A DNA stretch of 64,000 nucleotides. Source: Tritrichomonas musculus. Lineage: Eukaryota > Parabasalia > Tritrichomonadida > Tritrichomonadidae. Under the pieces are notes generated by a model. The model saw only the letters and a program-made list of their open reading frames with translations. It made no database searches and had not been told where the DNA came from. The stretch is taken from NCBI GenBank assembly GCA_039105265.1, contig JAPFFF010000009.1, forward strand, positions 2,976,001 through 3,040,000. Direction: 5' to 3'. The translations under genes and the position numbers were made by a program. Shown here in pieces: positions 28,436 through 36,849 of the stretch (the stretch's first letter is position 1; each line of letters opens with the position of its first letter).

Positions 28436-29328
28436 TTAAGGGTGTAGTTTATTTTCAATATCTCAACATCTACTTTATGCCAAAAAGTTTTGTTCAAAAA
28501 TTTATAATCAGTATCACTTATATATTATTTTTTTGTTGTGTTAAAATTCGTTTTATAGGATATGTTGATTTCACAATATCTAATTACTTCTTTTTTTAAA
28601 ATTAGAATATGAGTAAAAAAATAAAATATTTATATCATAATTTTATATATGAACATGTTTTTTTCATTTTTTCTTAAAATGTTCAGGAGATATATTTCTT
28701 TTTTTTCTAAACAATTTTGTTCAATTGCAAAAAATCTCGAATAATAGAGATATTTCTTATTCCATCCGTAACTTTTTATGTCTCTATTTATTACATCAGA
28801 TTCAAGTTAGAAAGAATTAATTTGTTTCAAATTGAGTGACTGCATACATTTTGAAATCACTCGAAAATGTATAGAAATTTCAAAATGTATAGAAATTTCA
28901 AAATGTATGTAGTCATTCAATTCGAAATATTTTCCAATTAAAATTAAGCCATATAATATCTATGCTGTAGAATAAAAAGTTACGGATGGAATAAGCAATA
29001 TCTCTATTATTCGAGTTTTTTTACGATCGAATATCTTTTCATTCAAATTTAAAATGGAATAGATCATCGGACCTGATATAGAATGAACTGGAAAAATAAG
29101 AGTATTTATAAAATTATGATCTAAGTATTTATAAAATTATGATCTAAATATTCGAATTTTAAAAAAGTAGTAATTAGATATTGTGATATTAATATTTTCA
29201 AAAAAACTAATTTTTGCAAAACAAAAAAATAATATACAAGTGATACTGATCATAAATATCAGCATATGAACAAAACTTTTTAGCATAAAGTAGATGCTGA
29301 GATATTGAAAAATAAACTACACCCTTAA
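28436..29328. mobile_element. Foldback/MITE-like element flanked by TTAA
   Basis: GGGTGTAGTTTATTTT begins at 28440 and its reverse complement ends at 29324. The arms match imperfectly for roughly 200 bases (about 28440-28650 and 29110-29324). TTAA lies immediately outside on both sides (28436-28439 and 29325-29328), as expected for a TTAA-specific insertion. The element is about 885 bp, has no coding capacity and so would be non-autonomous. Confidence 0.75.
28736..29015. repeat. Inner 44-bp inverted repeats
   Basis: CTCGAATAATAGAGATATT... at 28736-28779 is the reverse complement of 28972-29015 with one or two mismatches. Between them lies a short tandem of AAAATGTATAGAAATTTC (28864-28910). 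This pair lies in the centre of the larger foldback element and may be a second MITE nested in it or simply its apex. Confidence 0.75.
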
Positions 29329-29510
29329 AATTGTTTTAGTGAAAATATTATGCAAAATCTGAAAAATAAAAGAAGAAATCTTGGTAGTCTTATCCTAAAT
29401 TAATATATTACCTAAATGTATTATTTAAATATTATTAAAAATTGAAAGAATTTTCTCCTAATTTCGATCATCATTTTTATATTTGTTATGTATCCACCGA
29501 ATTATATATA

Positions 29511-29924
29511 TTAACTCTCTTTAAATTCAGCATAAAACCTAATAATTGGGAAAAAAACATCAATAAACATTTGGATGTTCTCTGGAGTGCACTCTATCAA
29601 TCTGTTGATTTCTTCATTTTGTGGTGTACACAATTCTGTTTCTAAAGTTTTAATGTTTTGATATACCCAAGTGTTGCAAACATCATAATCATCATAAAGT
29701 TCTTGTACTTCTTGCATAATTAAATAACAATTGCATTCAATTAAGAATTTTTGAGCATTTGAAAAACGGTTATTTCGAAGTTCTGCACTCATTTCAACAA
29801 TCTGATCAACATCTATGTAGTCATTTCCTGTTGTAGAATCCAGGATATAAGCTTTTAGCGTGTCTATATCCACATCTGATAGAACTGGTATTTTGCCAAA
29901 AGTTTCTCCTTTGAGCCATTTCAT
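29511..29924 (-). CDS. Acidic hypothetical protein
   Basis: The 137-residue protein starts at an ATG (MKWLKGETFGKIP) and is acidic and largely helical, with four cysteines in its C-terminal half and the segment TGNDYIDVDQIVEMSAELR around 33-51. I do not recognise a family; the acidic loop is reminiscent of an EF-hand but lacks its residue spacing. It lies between mobile elements and away from housekeeping genes. A clear stop on both sides, ordinary amino-acid composition and normal codon use suggest a real gene, but no promoter element is obvious. It could be an orphan trichomonad gene or the leftover of an element. Confidence 0.45.
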   Translation of the reverse strand: MKWLKGETFGKIPVLSDVDIDTLKAYILDSTTGNDYIDVDQIVEMSAELRNNRFSNAQKFLIECNCYLIMQEVQELYDDYDVCNTWVYQNIKTLETELCTPQNEEINRLIECTPENIQMFIDVFFPIIRFYAEFKES

Positions 29925-30097
29925 TGAGAGAGAAGACCTTTTTAAACAAGTTTTTATAGCGTCCTTATTTAAATTAATTTTGTAACATAAAAAGATTTGT
30001 TTTTTAAGCTATTTTATTATGATTATTTTTTCTGAAGAAATTCCACTTTTTGAATGTCCTTCAGAATTGTACAACTATTTTAGAATCGATCCTAATA
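29925..30097. other. Short spacer upstream of the hypothetical gene
   Basis: AT-rich sequence between the hypothetical gene and the first long inverted repeat; nothing recognised. Confidence 0.5.
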
Positions 30098-30822
30098 TTA
30101 TATAATATTATTACAAGTTATATAATTTATGATATACATATAATTATAACAAGATATTTGCTAAATATTATAATAAAAATTTTTTATTGAAAAAAAATCG
30201 TTATTAATGTTAATGAAGAAGTGCGGACACCTACTTTACATTTTTAACGTTTATAAAAATATGAATATCTTTTTATGTATTAATAATTATTAAATCAAAT
30301 TTTGATATTATATTCTAGTGCATTTATTTTATATATTTATTATTTAAATGTTTTAAAATATCAATTATATAAGTTATAATAACACAAACAAGTAACCTAT
30401 GAAAATAGCCCAATCCAGCCACCTGATGGATGGATTGAATTTATAATGATTAATTATTATATATATTGGAAATTAATGATTAATCATGCATTTTGTTATT
30501 TTATAAATATTTCATATTTTGTTAAAAAGTTCATTTTAATCAATTTTTACATATTTTTTGGAAATATTCAAATAAATATAGAATTTATTTAGATTATAAT
30601 TACATTTAAATATTGTACATCTAATTTAATAAAGATATGCTAAATTTAGTTTAATTTGATTCAGGGGGCTGAGCTGCAAAAATCAATTTTAAAATCATAA
30701 ACATTAATAACGATTTTTTTTTCAATAAGAAATTTTTAGTAAAATATTAAGCAAATATCTTTTTATATTTATATGTATATCATAGATTATATAACTTTTA
30801 ATAATATTATATATACTATAAA
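30098..30822. mobile_element. Foldback arms (about 120 bp) interrupted by a 459-bp insertion
   Basis: The sequence 30098-30221 is the near reverse complement of 30703-30822 (for example ATCGTTATTAATG against CATTAATAACGAT). The loop between the arms is split by the 459-bp repeat at 30243-30701. Before that insertion the arms would have been about 20-40 bases apart, so a foldback element seems to have served as target. Confidence 0.65.
30243..30701 (+). mobile_element. 459-bp repeat, copy 1
   Basis: It begins TTTAACGTTTATAAAAATATG and ends AATCATAAA, and is almost identical to the reverse complement of 31848-32306; both copies are exactly 459 bp by my count. No open frame, no long terminal inverted repeats. 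A possible short duplication ACATT lies at both ends. The GTGCGGACA motif occurs 22 bases outside the left end. Confidence 0.75.
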
Positions 30823-31847
30823 AATATTTAAAATAAATATAAACAATTAATAAACTTTATATAACTGTATATTCTAAATATTGAACAATTATAATTTCAA
30901 ATCGTTTCGCATAAAATGTTAATTTGAGAGAAATGAAATAAATAATTTTCTTTATATATTTTGAAGTTTAATTAAAATTTAAATCAAATGTAGAAAGTTT
31001 TTTTCATTATTTTTTTTTTTCATAAATTTTGAATAAAAAAATCTTCGAGAATAAAATTGAGAATATAGTAAATAATAATTGAGAGTCGTTACATTTACAT
31101 TCATATCTTAATATGTAATTTATTATTTTATTATATTATAATAATTATATGATATATATAAAATATATAACAATTATATATTAATAATATAATTTTAAAA
31201 TTTGAAAAGCTATTCAATAAAAATTCTCTCAAATTGAAATGGTATTCAATCTTGATCTTATCAAAAATGAAAGAGAATTCATTTTTCAATAAATCAAATT
31301 TGAATATATCTACTTTTTGAATTGAAGATATTGAGTTAAAAATGATGATTTGAATGAAAACTAAAAACTGTATAGAAGTTTTCGTTTGCTCAAGAGGAAA
31401 AGTTTTAATATACATCTTTTAAATCTTATATTATCATTTTCAAAAAAATTTATCGAGTAGAATTTTGGTTGACATGCCTCTATTTTCTCATTTTTTTTTT
31501 GGGCCAATTTAAGTGGAAACTATATCATACATTAATAATTAAATAATAACAAACGAGACACATTTTTTTAAATAGTATAAAAATGATTTTTATCATGTTT
31601 TTATTACTTTTTTTCTTCTAAATAATAGATTTTTCTATTAATTACATAATTTCTATAGTTTACATATTTTTATATTTTTTTCAGTGGTTTATATTTTTCT
31701 ACCTCAGAAAAAAATCATATATCACCACAAGTCGGCCCCGTGGACGAAAATAAAAAAAAATTATATCATTATAATGCTCATAAAAAATAATTAATATATA
31801 CAAATTTTGGTGCGAATCTAAATCACTTCACCCTGTCCGCACCTCTG
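30823..31847. other. AT-rich spacer between the inverted 459-bp copies
   Basis: About 1 kb, very AT-rich. An open frame at 31131-31415 (minus) begins at an ATG but is only Ile/Phe/Lys/Asn-rich and without any family resemblance. A small GC-rich patch (GTCGGCCCCGTGGACG, 31731-31746) stands out but is not identified. Confidence 0.5.
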
Positions 31848-32306
31848 TTTATGATTTAAAAATTGATTTTTGCAGCTCAGCCCCCTGAATCAAATTAAAC
31901 TAAATTTAGCATATCTTTATTAAATTAGATGTACAATATTTAAATGTAATTATAATCTAAATAAATTCTATATTTATTTGAATATTTCCAAAAAATATGT
32001 AAAAATTGATTAAAATGAACTTTTTAACAAAATATGAAATATTTATAAAATAACAAAATGCATGATTAATCATTAATTTCCAATATATATAATAATTAAT
32101 CATTATAAATTCAATCCATCCATCAGGTGGCTGGATTGGGTTATTTTCATAGGTTACTTGTTTGTGTTATTATAACTTATATAATTGATATTTTAAAACA
32201 TTTAAATAATAAATATATAAAATAAATGCACTAGAATATAATATCAAAATTTGATTTAATAATTAATAATACATAAAAAGATATACATATTTTTATAAAC
32301 GTTAAA
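31848..32306 (-). mobile_element. 459-bp repeat, copy 2, with 7-bp target-site duplication
   Basis: The inverted copy of 30243-30701. It is flanked by the direct repeat ACCTCTG at 31841-31847 and 32307-32313, which fits a target-site duplication and fixes the element ends. GTGCGGACA (as its complement TGTCCGCAC) lies next to it at 31834-31842, as near copy 1. Confidence 0.8.
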
Positions 32307-32624
32307 ACCTCTGAAAAAGTGATTTTTTCAAAAAAGACGTTAACATCCCTAAACTTAACAATTTTGGAGTAGATTTGAAAATTAATAAGATAAATACTAT
32401 ATTATGCTAATAAATCAATTGATTTATATGTAAAGTAAACCAAAATTTAATGAAAAGTGGAGTAACTTGTTATTGAGGAGTTGTAAGGATATAACAAAAA
32501 GTTTTCATATAAATTTGAAAATAGATGTGACCAAATAATGTGAAAAAAAAAATCAATACAAAAAGTTTAGAACAACTGATTTCTTGAAAAAAAAAGGTTA
32601 CATATTTATATAATTTCATATAAA
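32307..32624. other. Spacer before the Pmp-like gene
   Basis: AT-rich. A TCATATA initiator-like sequence at 32616-32622 lies just upstream of the ATG at 32625. Nothing else is seen. Confidence 0.5.
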
Positions 32625-33680
32625 ATGTTTTTTTTCTTTTTCGCATCATTAATATTATCCCGTGATTTAAGAGAACTTCATGTTGCAGATGGTGCAGATG
32701 GTGACTGCTTAACATTAGCATGCAGCTTTGACAAAGCTCAAAATATATTACTTAATGGCGATACCCTAATTTTTGAAGACCAAAAGATCTCAATCACAAG
32801 CTTCCCATCCGCTATATCAGACCTTATTCATGCAGCAATGTTTATGAATGTTACTTTTCGTGGCAAAGATGATAAAACGATTTTCGATGGACGCTTTATG
32901 GCTGGTGAGTCATTATTCAGTGCTGACTCATCAGCTCGTTTTGCATGGGTAAAAATCAAAGGATTTACTTTTGTTAACTTCGAGAAGCCCGTAATGATGC
33001 GCCTTAAATCAGAAACACCATGGCCATTAGTCATTTTCAAAGACTGCACTTTCAAGAACAATAAACAAGATATTTTCAATCTTAAAGGTGGCACATTTGA
33101 GTTTGACAATTGTGTTTTCCAAGATAACATCCACCGTCCCATTAAAGCTGTTACTGAAGCTATTGTTGACTTAACTGATTGCGTTTTCCAGCATTCAGAA
33201 TCAATGTTTTTCTTTGATTGTGATGTTATTCTTAAAAATTGCCAATTTGTTGAAAATTTTGGTAACCGCGGTGGCGCTCTTTACCTTTCAAAAGTAACAC
33301 TTAATATTGACGCATGTAAGTTCATCAGAAACAAAGCAAAAAATAATGGAGGAGCTATTTACATTAGAGAAAGCATTGATGATTATCAAAGTGAAATTCA
33401 ACGATCTTGCTTTATTGATAATACTGCTGGAGTTAATGGAACTGCTTTTTACGGATATTGGGCAGATGTTATTCTTCATGATAATTGTTTTTCAGATTCT
33501 GAAGAAAATGCCATTTTTGAATTTAGATCAAATAATACTAAATCAAAGAACGAATTCAACTCTAGATGTTCAGAACTTTCGAAACTTAATCCAGTTACAG
33601 AAGACTTTGATCCAGTAAAAGCAGATCCTGATTATGATATTGATGTTAATGTTGAACCAAACTCATGGATTGAACTTTAA
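32625..33680 (+). CDS. Secreted Pmp-like parallel beta-helix protein
   Basis: The 351-residue protein starts with a hydrophobic signal sequence (1-12, MFFFFFASLILS). From about residue 70 it consists of strand repeats typical of right-handed parallel beta-helices, with the polymorphic-outer-membrane-like pattern F-x-x-N and GGAxY: GGALYLSKVTLNIDACKFIRNKAKNNGGAIYI near 205-237, and NCVFQDN, DCVFQHS, NCQFVEN turns before it. Trichomonads have large families of such surface or secreted proteins, often suspected in adhesion. This one has no C-terminal membrane span, so it would be soluble or processed. Codon use has more C at third positions than the surrounding DNA, suggesting expression. The start is the first ATG. 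Confidence 0.72.
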   Translation: MFFFFFASLILSRDLRELHVADGADGDCLTLACSFDKAQNILLNGDTLIFEDQKISITSFPSAISDLIHAAMFMNVTFRGKDDKTIFDGRFMAGESLFSADSSARFAWVKIKGFTFVNFEKPVMMRLKSETPWPLVIFKDCTFKNNKQDIFNLKGGTFEFDNCVFQDNIHRPIKAVTEAIVDLTDCVFQHSESMFFFDCDVILKNCQFVENFGNRGGALYLSKVTLNIDACKFIRNKAKNNGGAIYIRESIDDYQSEIQRSCFIDNTAGVNGTAFYGYWADVILHDNCFSDSEENAIFEFRSNNTKSKNEFNSRCSELSKLNPVTEDFDPVKADPDYDIDVNVEPNSWIEL

Positions 33681-33844
33681 ATAAACACATCCATTATAAT
33701 ACTTACTAATATTTGTTTAAATGTTTTTATATTATAACGATAATAATAATATTGATGCAAATGATTGAAACAACTTTCTTTCACAGAATATTATTTAGAA
33801 AAGTAAAGCAATATCAATCAAATTCTAACTTAGCATTAAGGTTT

Positions 33845-34489
33845 TTATGGCCTGAAAACAAAATAAAGGAAAACGGATAAGAAAATGATGACAACAAGAA
33901 CAATTACTATCCAAAGAATTGCAGTCTTCTTCTTATTACGACAAAGCATTCTCTCAACTGTTCTGCTACCAATTGCAGTATGAGTATCTAAATCATCTAA
34001 TTTACGATCAATTTGCAATTCTTTTTCTTTTTGATCATTTAAATCGTTAAGGATTCCATGACCGGCATCTAAGACCTCATGACCCATATCATTGAAATTA
34101 CGCAAAGCTTCATTACCTTGTTGGATTTTCTCTCTATTGTTGATAAGTCCTTGACGCGCTGCATTAACTCCTCCCTCAAGATTAACCGTTGATGATCCAA
34201 TAAGTTCTCCTCGATTTTTTGCATCTCTAAATCGATTTTCAAGATTCCTGATTTGCTCTCTGGAATCTTCGAGAGCTTTGTTCATTTTGTTCCTGTCATT
34301 TTGTTCCATCATGTATAAATTACTTTTTATATCTGAAATTGTGTCATTAAGAGTATTGAAATTTTCTTCGATTTGACGGATTTTTCGCGAACGCTCTTCA
34401 CCTTGTAGACGCTCTAATTCACTGATATTTCTTGAAAGCTGATTCTTCAATTGCTGCAATTCAGTTTCGTACTCTTGATATGATGTCAT
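33845..34489 (-). CDS. VTI1: Vti1-like Qb-SNARE
   Basis: The 214-residue protein is helical throughout: an N-terminal three-helix-type domain (1-95), a SNARE helix (about 125-185) and a C-terminal membrane anchor (191-211, AILWIVIVLVVIIFLSVFLYFVF) preceded by the basic RNKKK. The SNARE region NREKIQQGNEALRNFNDMGHEVLDAGHGILNDLNDQKEKELQ with the zero-layer glutamine in LNDQ fits Vti1, a Qb-SNARE of Golgi, endosome and lysosome fusion. Only two or three residues follow the anchor, as usual. The start is the first ATG. A CTTTTTTGCCAAAC stretch on the coding strand (34531-34543) resembles the recurrent upstream motif. Confidence 0.8.
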   Translation of the reverse strand: MTSYQEYETELQQLKNQLSRNISELERLQGEERSRKIRQIEENFNTLNDTISDIKSNLYMMEQNDRNKMNKALEDSREQIRNLENRFRDAKNRGELIGSSTVNLEGGVNAARQGLINNREKIQQGNEALRNFNDMGHEVLDAGHGILNDLNDQKEKELQIDRKLDDLDTHTAIGSRTVERMLCRNKKKTAILWIVIVLVVIIFLSVFLYFVFRP

Positions 34490-34930
34490 GAATATTTAAT
34501 AATTTACTTTTTAATTTTTCATATAGTTTGGCAAAAAAGTTTTATCGTTTGATAACCGATAAAGAATTTCATTCAATGAAACCACTTTTTGAATTATTTA
34601 TACAAGTAATAAAAGAATCAGCTTTTTATGAGAAAAAAGAGATCCCATGAATGTAACTAGTAACAATCAAGATATGATTGAAAGATTTAAAGACGATATT
34701 ACTCTTAATTTTTTTTTTATTTGAAATCGAAACATTTTTGACTTGATGTATGATTTGATGTACATCAAATCAACCACTTTTTGAAAGGATATTTGATCAT
34801 TTAAATAACATACTTATTGAACAATTAAATGCTAACTTTATTTATTTAGCACTTTTACAGAGAGATTTTCCATATAGAGTTTCAGATTTTTTGTTGAATT
34901 TATTCTTTTGAAATTGATTTCAATCACTGA
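34490..34930. other. Spacer between VTI1 and the Mutator-like element
   Basis: About 440 bp of AT-rich DNA with two CCACTTTTTGA-type motifs (34580-34590 and 34770-34782) but no gene attached to them. They could belong to unrecognised transcripts. Confidence 0.45.
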
Positions 34931-34939
34931 TCTAACTTT
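34931..34939. repeat. Target-site duplication, left
   Basis: TCTAACTTT, repeated exactly at 40583-40591. A 9-bp duplication is in the 9-11-bp range of Mutator-like elements. Confidence 0.88.
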
Positions 34940-35133
34940 GGCGGAATGACAAACTATAGAAAAAGTTACACCATTTTTTTCTGAGGAAAATTCGTTATTC
35001 TGACTTTTTGAGTTAATTGAGAAGGCATACAAAAAGTTCTAAAATTTTCTTGTAAAGTTTTGAAAAAGTTCACTAAGATAAAACCATGAAAAAGCGCCAT
35101 TTTTATAGAACTAAACCAATCAAAGAAACCGAG

Positions 35134-35876
35134 ATGACGACATTGCCGCCCATAGCATGATCACGATCAGTAATGCTTAGCAGCTAGCTGGTTGTAACTG
35201 CGGCGAGTCGTCATCCGGACAAAGATATCACGATTTCATCCGGAAGATCTGGAATGACGACATTGCCGCCCATAGCAAGACCACGATCAGCAATGCTTAG
35301 CAGCTAGCTGGTTGTAACTGCGGCGAGTCGTCATCCGGACAAAGATATCGCGATTTCATCCGGAAGATCTGGAATGACGACATTGCCGCCCATAGCAAGA
35401 CCACGATCAGTAATGCTTAGCAGCTGGCTGGTTGTAACTGCGGCGAGTCGTCATCCGGACAAAGATATCGCGATTTCATCCGGAAGATCTGGAATGACGA
35501 CATTGCCGCCCATAGCAAGACCACGATCAGTAATGCTTAGCAGCTGGCTGGTTGTAACTGCGGCGAGTCGTCATCCGGACAAAGATATCGCGATTTCATC
35601 CGGAAGATCTGGAATGACGACATTGCCGCCCATAGCAAGACCACGATCAGCAATGCTTAGCAGCTAGCTGGTTGTAACTGCGGCGAGTCGTCATCCGGAC
35701 AAAGATATCGCGATTTCATCCGGAAGATCTGGAATGACGACATTGCCGCCCATAGCAAGACCACGATCAGTAATGCTTAGCAGCTGGCTGGTTGTAACTG
35801 CGGCGAGTCGTCATCCGGACAAAGATATCGCGATTTCATCCGGAAGATCTGGAATTGACGACATTGCCGCCCATAG
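35134..35876 (+). repeat. 120-bp tandem array A (6 units plus remnant), left outer arm
   Basis: Units begin ATGACGACATTGCC at 35134, 35254, 35374, 35494, 35614 and 35734, exactly 120 bases apart. They are far more GC-rich than the neighbourhood and differ at only a few sites (GATCAGTAATG or GATCAGCAATG; AGCTAGCTGG or AGCTGGCTGG). Each unit contains TCATCCGGA twice. Confidence 0.95.
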
Positions 35877-36083
35877 GACGACCACGGTGGCAATAAAAAG
35901 ATGAAAATAAAACAAACAAAAAACAAACAAAATTGATTATTTAATATTATTATTACGATTTTTTAATTTTTTTATTTTGATAAAGCTTATTTAAAATATT
36001 CTGAGTCTTCTCAGAAATTTGTTAAATTTTTTTTTTTATAAATATATATAACTTTTTGAAAGAATTATGGTCTTTTTATATTT

Positions 36084-36162
36084 ATGGAAGAAGACCAAAA
36101 TCTTTATTATTCAGCGAAATATCTATCTCATACGCAAAGACCTAATTCTTTAAAAGATAAAG
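36084..36162 (+). pseudogene. Duplicated 5' fragment of the transposase gene (outer left arm)
   Basis: This is an exact copy of the first 26 codons of the transposase gene at 36850, including its leader. It then runs into the inner arm and stops after about 43 codons. An inverted copy lies at about 39722-39801. It is a by-product of arm duplication, not a separate gene. Confidence 0.85.
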
Positions 36163-36259
36163 TTCTAAAATTTTCTTGTAAAGTTTTGAAAAAGTTCACT
36201 AAGATAAAACCATGAAAAAGCGCCATTTTTATAGAACTAAACCAATCAAAGAAACCGAG

Positions 36260-36640
36260 ATGACGACATTGCCGCCCATAGCATGATCACGATCAGTAAT
36301 GCTTAGCAGCTAGCTGGTTGTAACTGCGGCGAGTCGTCATCCGGACAAAGATATCACGATTTCATCCGGAAGATCTGGAATGACGACATTGCCGCCCATA
36401 GCAAGACCACGATCAGCAATGCTTAGCAGCTAGCTGGTTGTAACTGCGGCGAGTCGTCATCCGGACAAAGATATCGCGATTTCATCCGGAAGATCTGGAA
36501 TGACGACATTGCCGCCCATAGCAAGACCACGATCAGCAATGCTTAGCAGCTGGCTGGTTGTAACTGCGGCGAGTCGTCATCCGGACAAAGATATCGCGAT
36601 TTCATCCGGAAGATCTGGAATTGACGACATTGCCGCCCAT
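36260..36640 (+). repeat. 120-bp tandem array B (3 units plus remnant), left inner arm
   Basis: Units at 36260, 36380 and 36500, the same sequence as array A. Confidence 0.95.
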
Positions 36641-36815
36641 AGGACGACCACGGTGGCAATAAAAAGATGAAAATAAAACAAACAAAAAACAAACAAAATT
36701 GATTATTTAATATTATTATTACGATTTTTTAATTTTTTTATTTTGATAAAGCTTATTTAAAATATTCTGAGTCTTCTCAGAAATTTGTTAAATTTTTTTT
36801 TTTATAAATATATAT

Positions 36816-36828
36816 AACTTTTTGAAAG
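36816..36828 (+). promoter_or_regulatory. AACTTTTTGA-type upstream motif of the transposase gene
   Basis: AACTTTTTGAAAG lies 22-34 bases before the transposase ATG. The same kind of motif precedes several host genes in this window, so the element may use a host-type promoter. Confidence 0.4.
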
Positions 36829-36849
36829 AATTATGGTCTTTTTATATTT

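Noticed and set aside
28333-28599. Plus-strand open frame of 88 residues
   Set aside because: It begins at a non-ATG codon in a GC-rich patch and runs into the arm of the foldback element; low-complexity hydrophobic end, no family.
31131-31415. Minus-strand ORF of 94 residues with ATG
   Set aside because: Ile/Phe/Lys/Asn only, expected by chance in such AT-rich DNA, and lies between element copies.
34838-35032. Minus-strand ORF of 64 residues
   Set aside because: It spans the left end of the Mutator-like element, so it is an accident of insertion.
35374-35667. Open frame of 97 residues through the 120-bp repeats, giving a 40-residue periodic protein
   Set aside because: 120 is divisible by three, so any stop-free frame repeats automatically. 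The sequence lies in transposon arms and has no promoter or counterpart.
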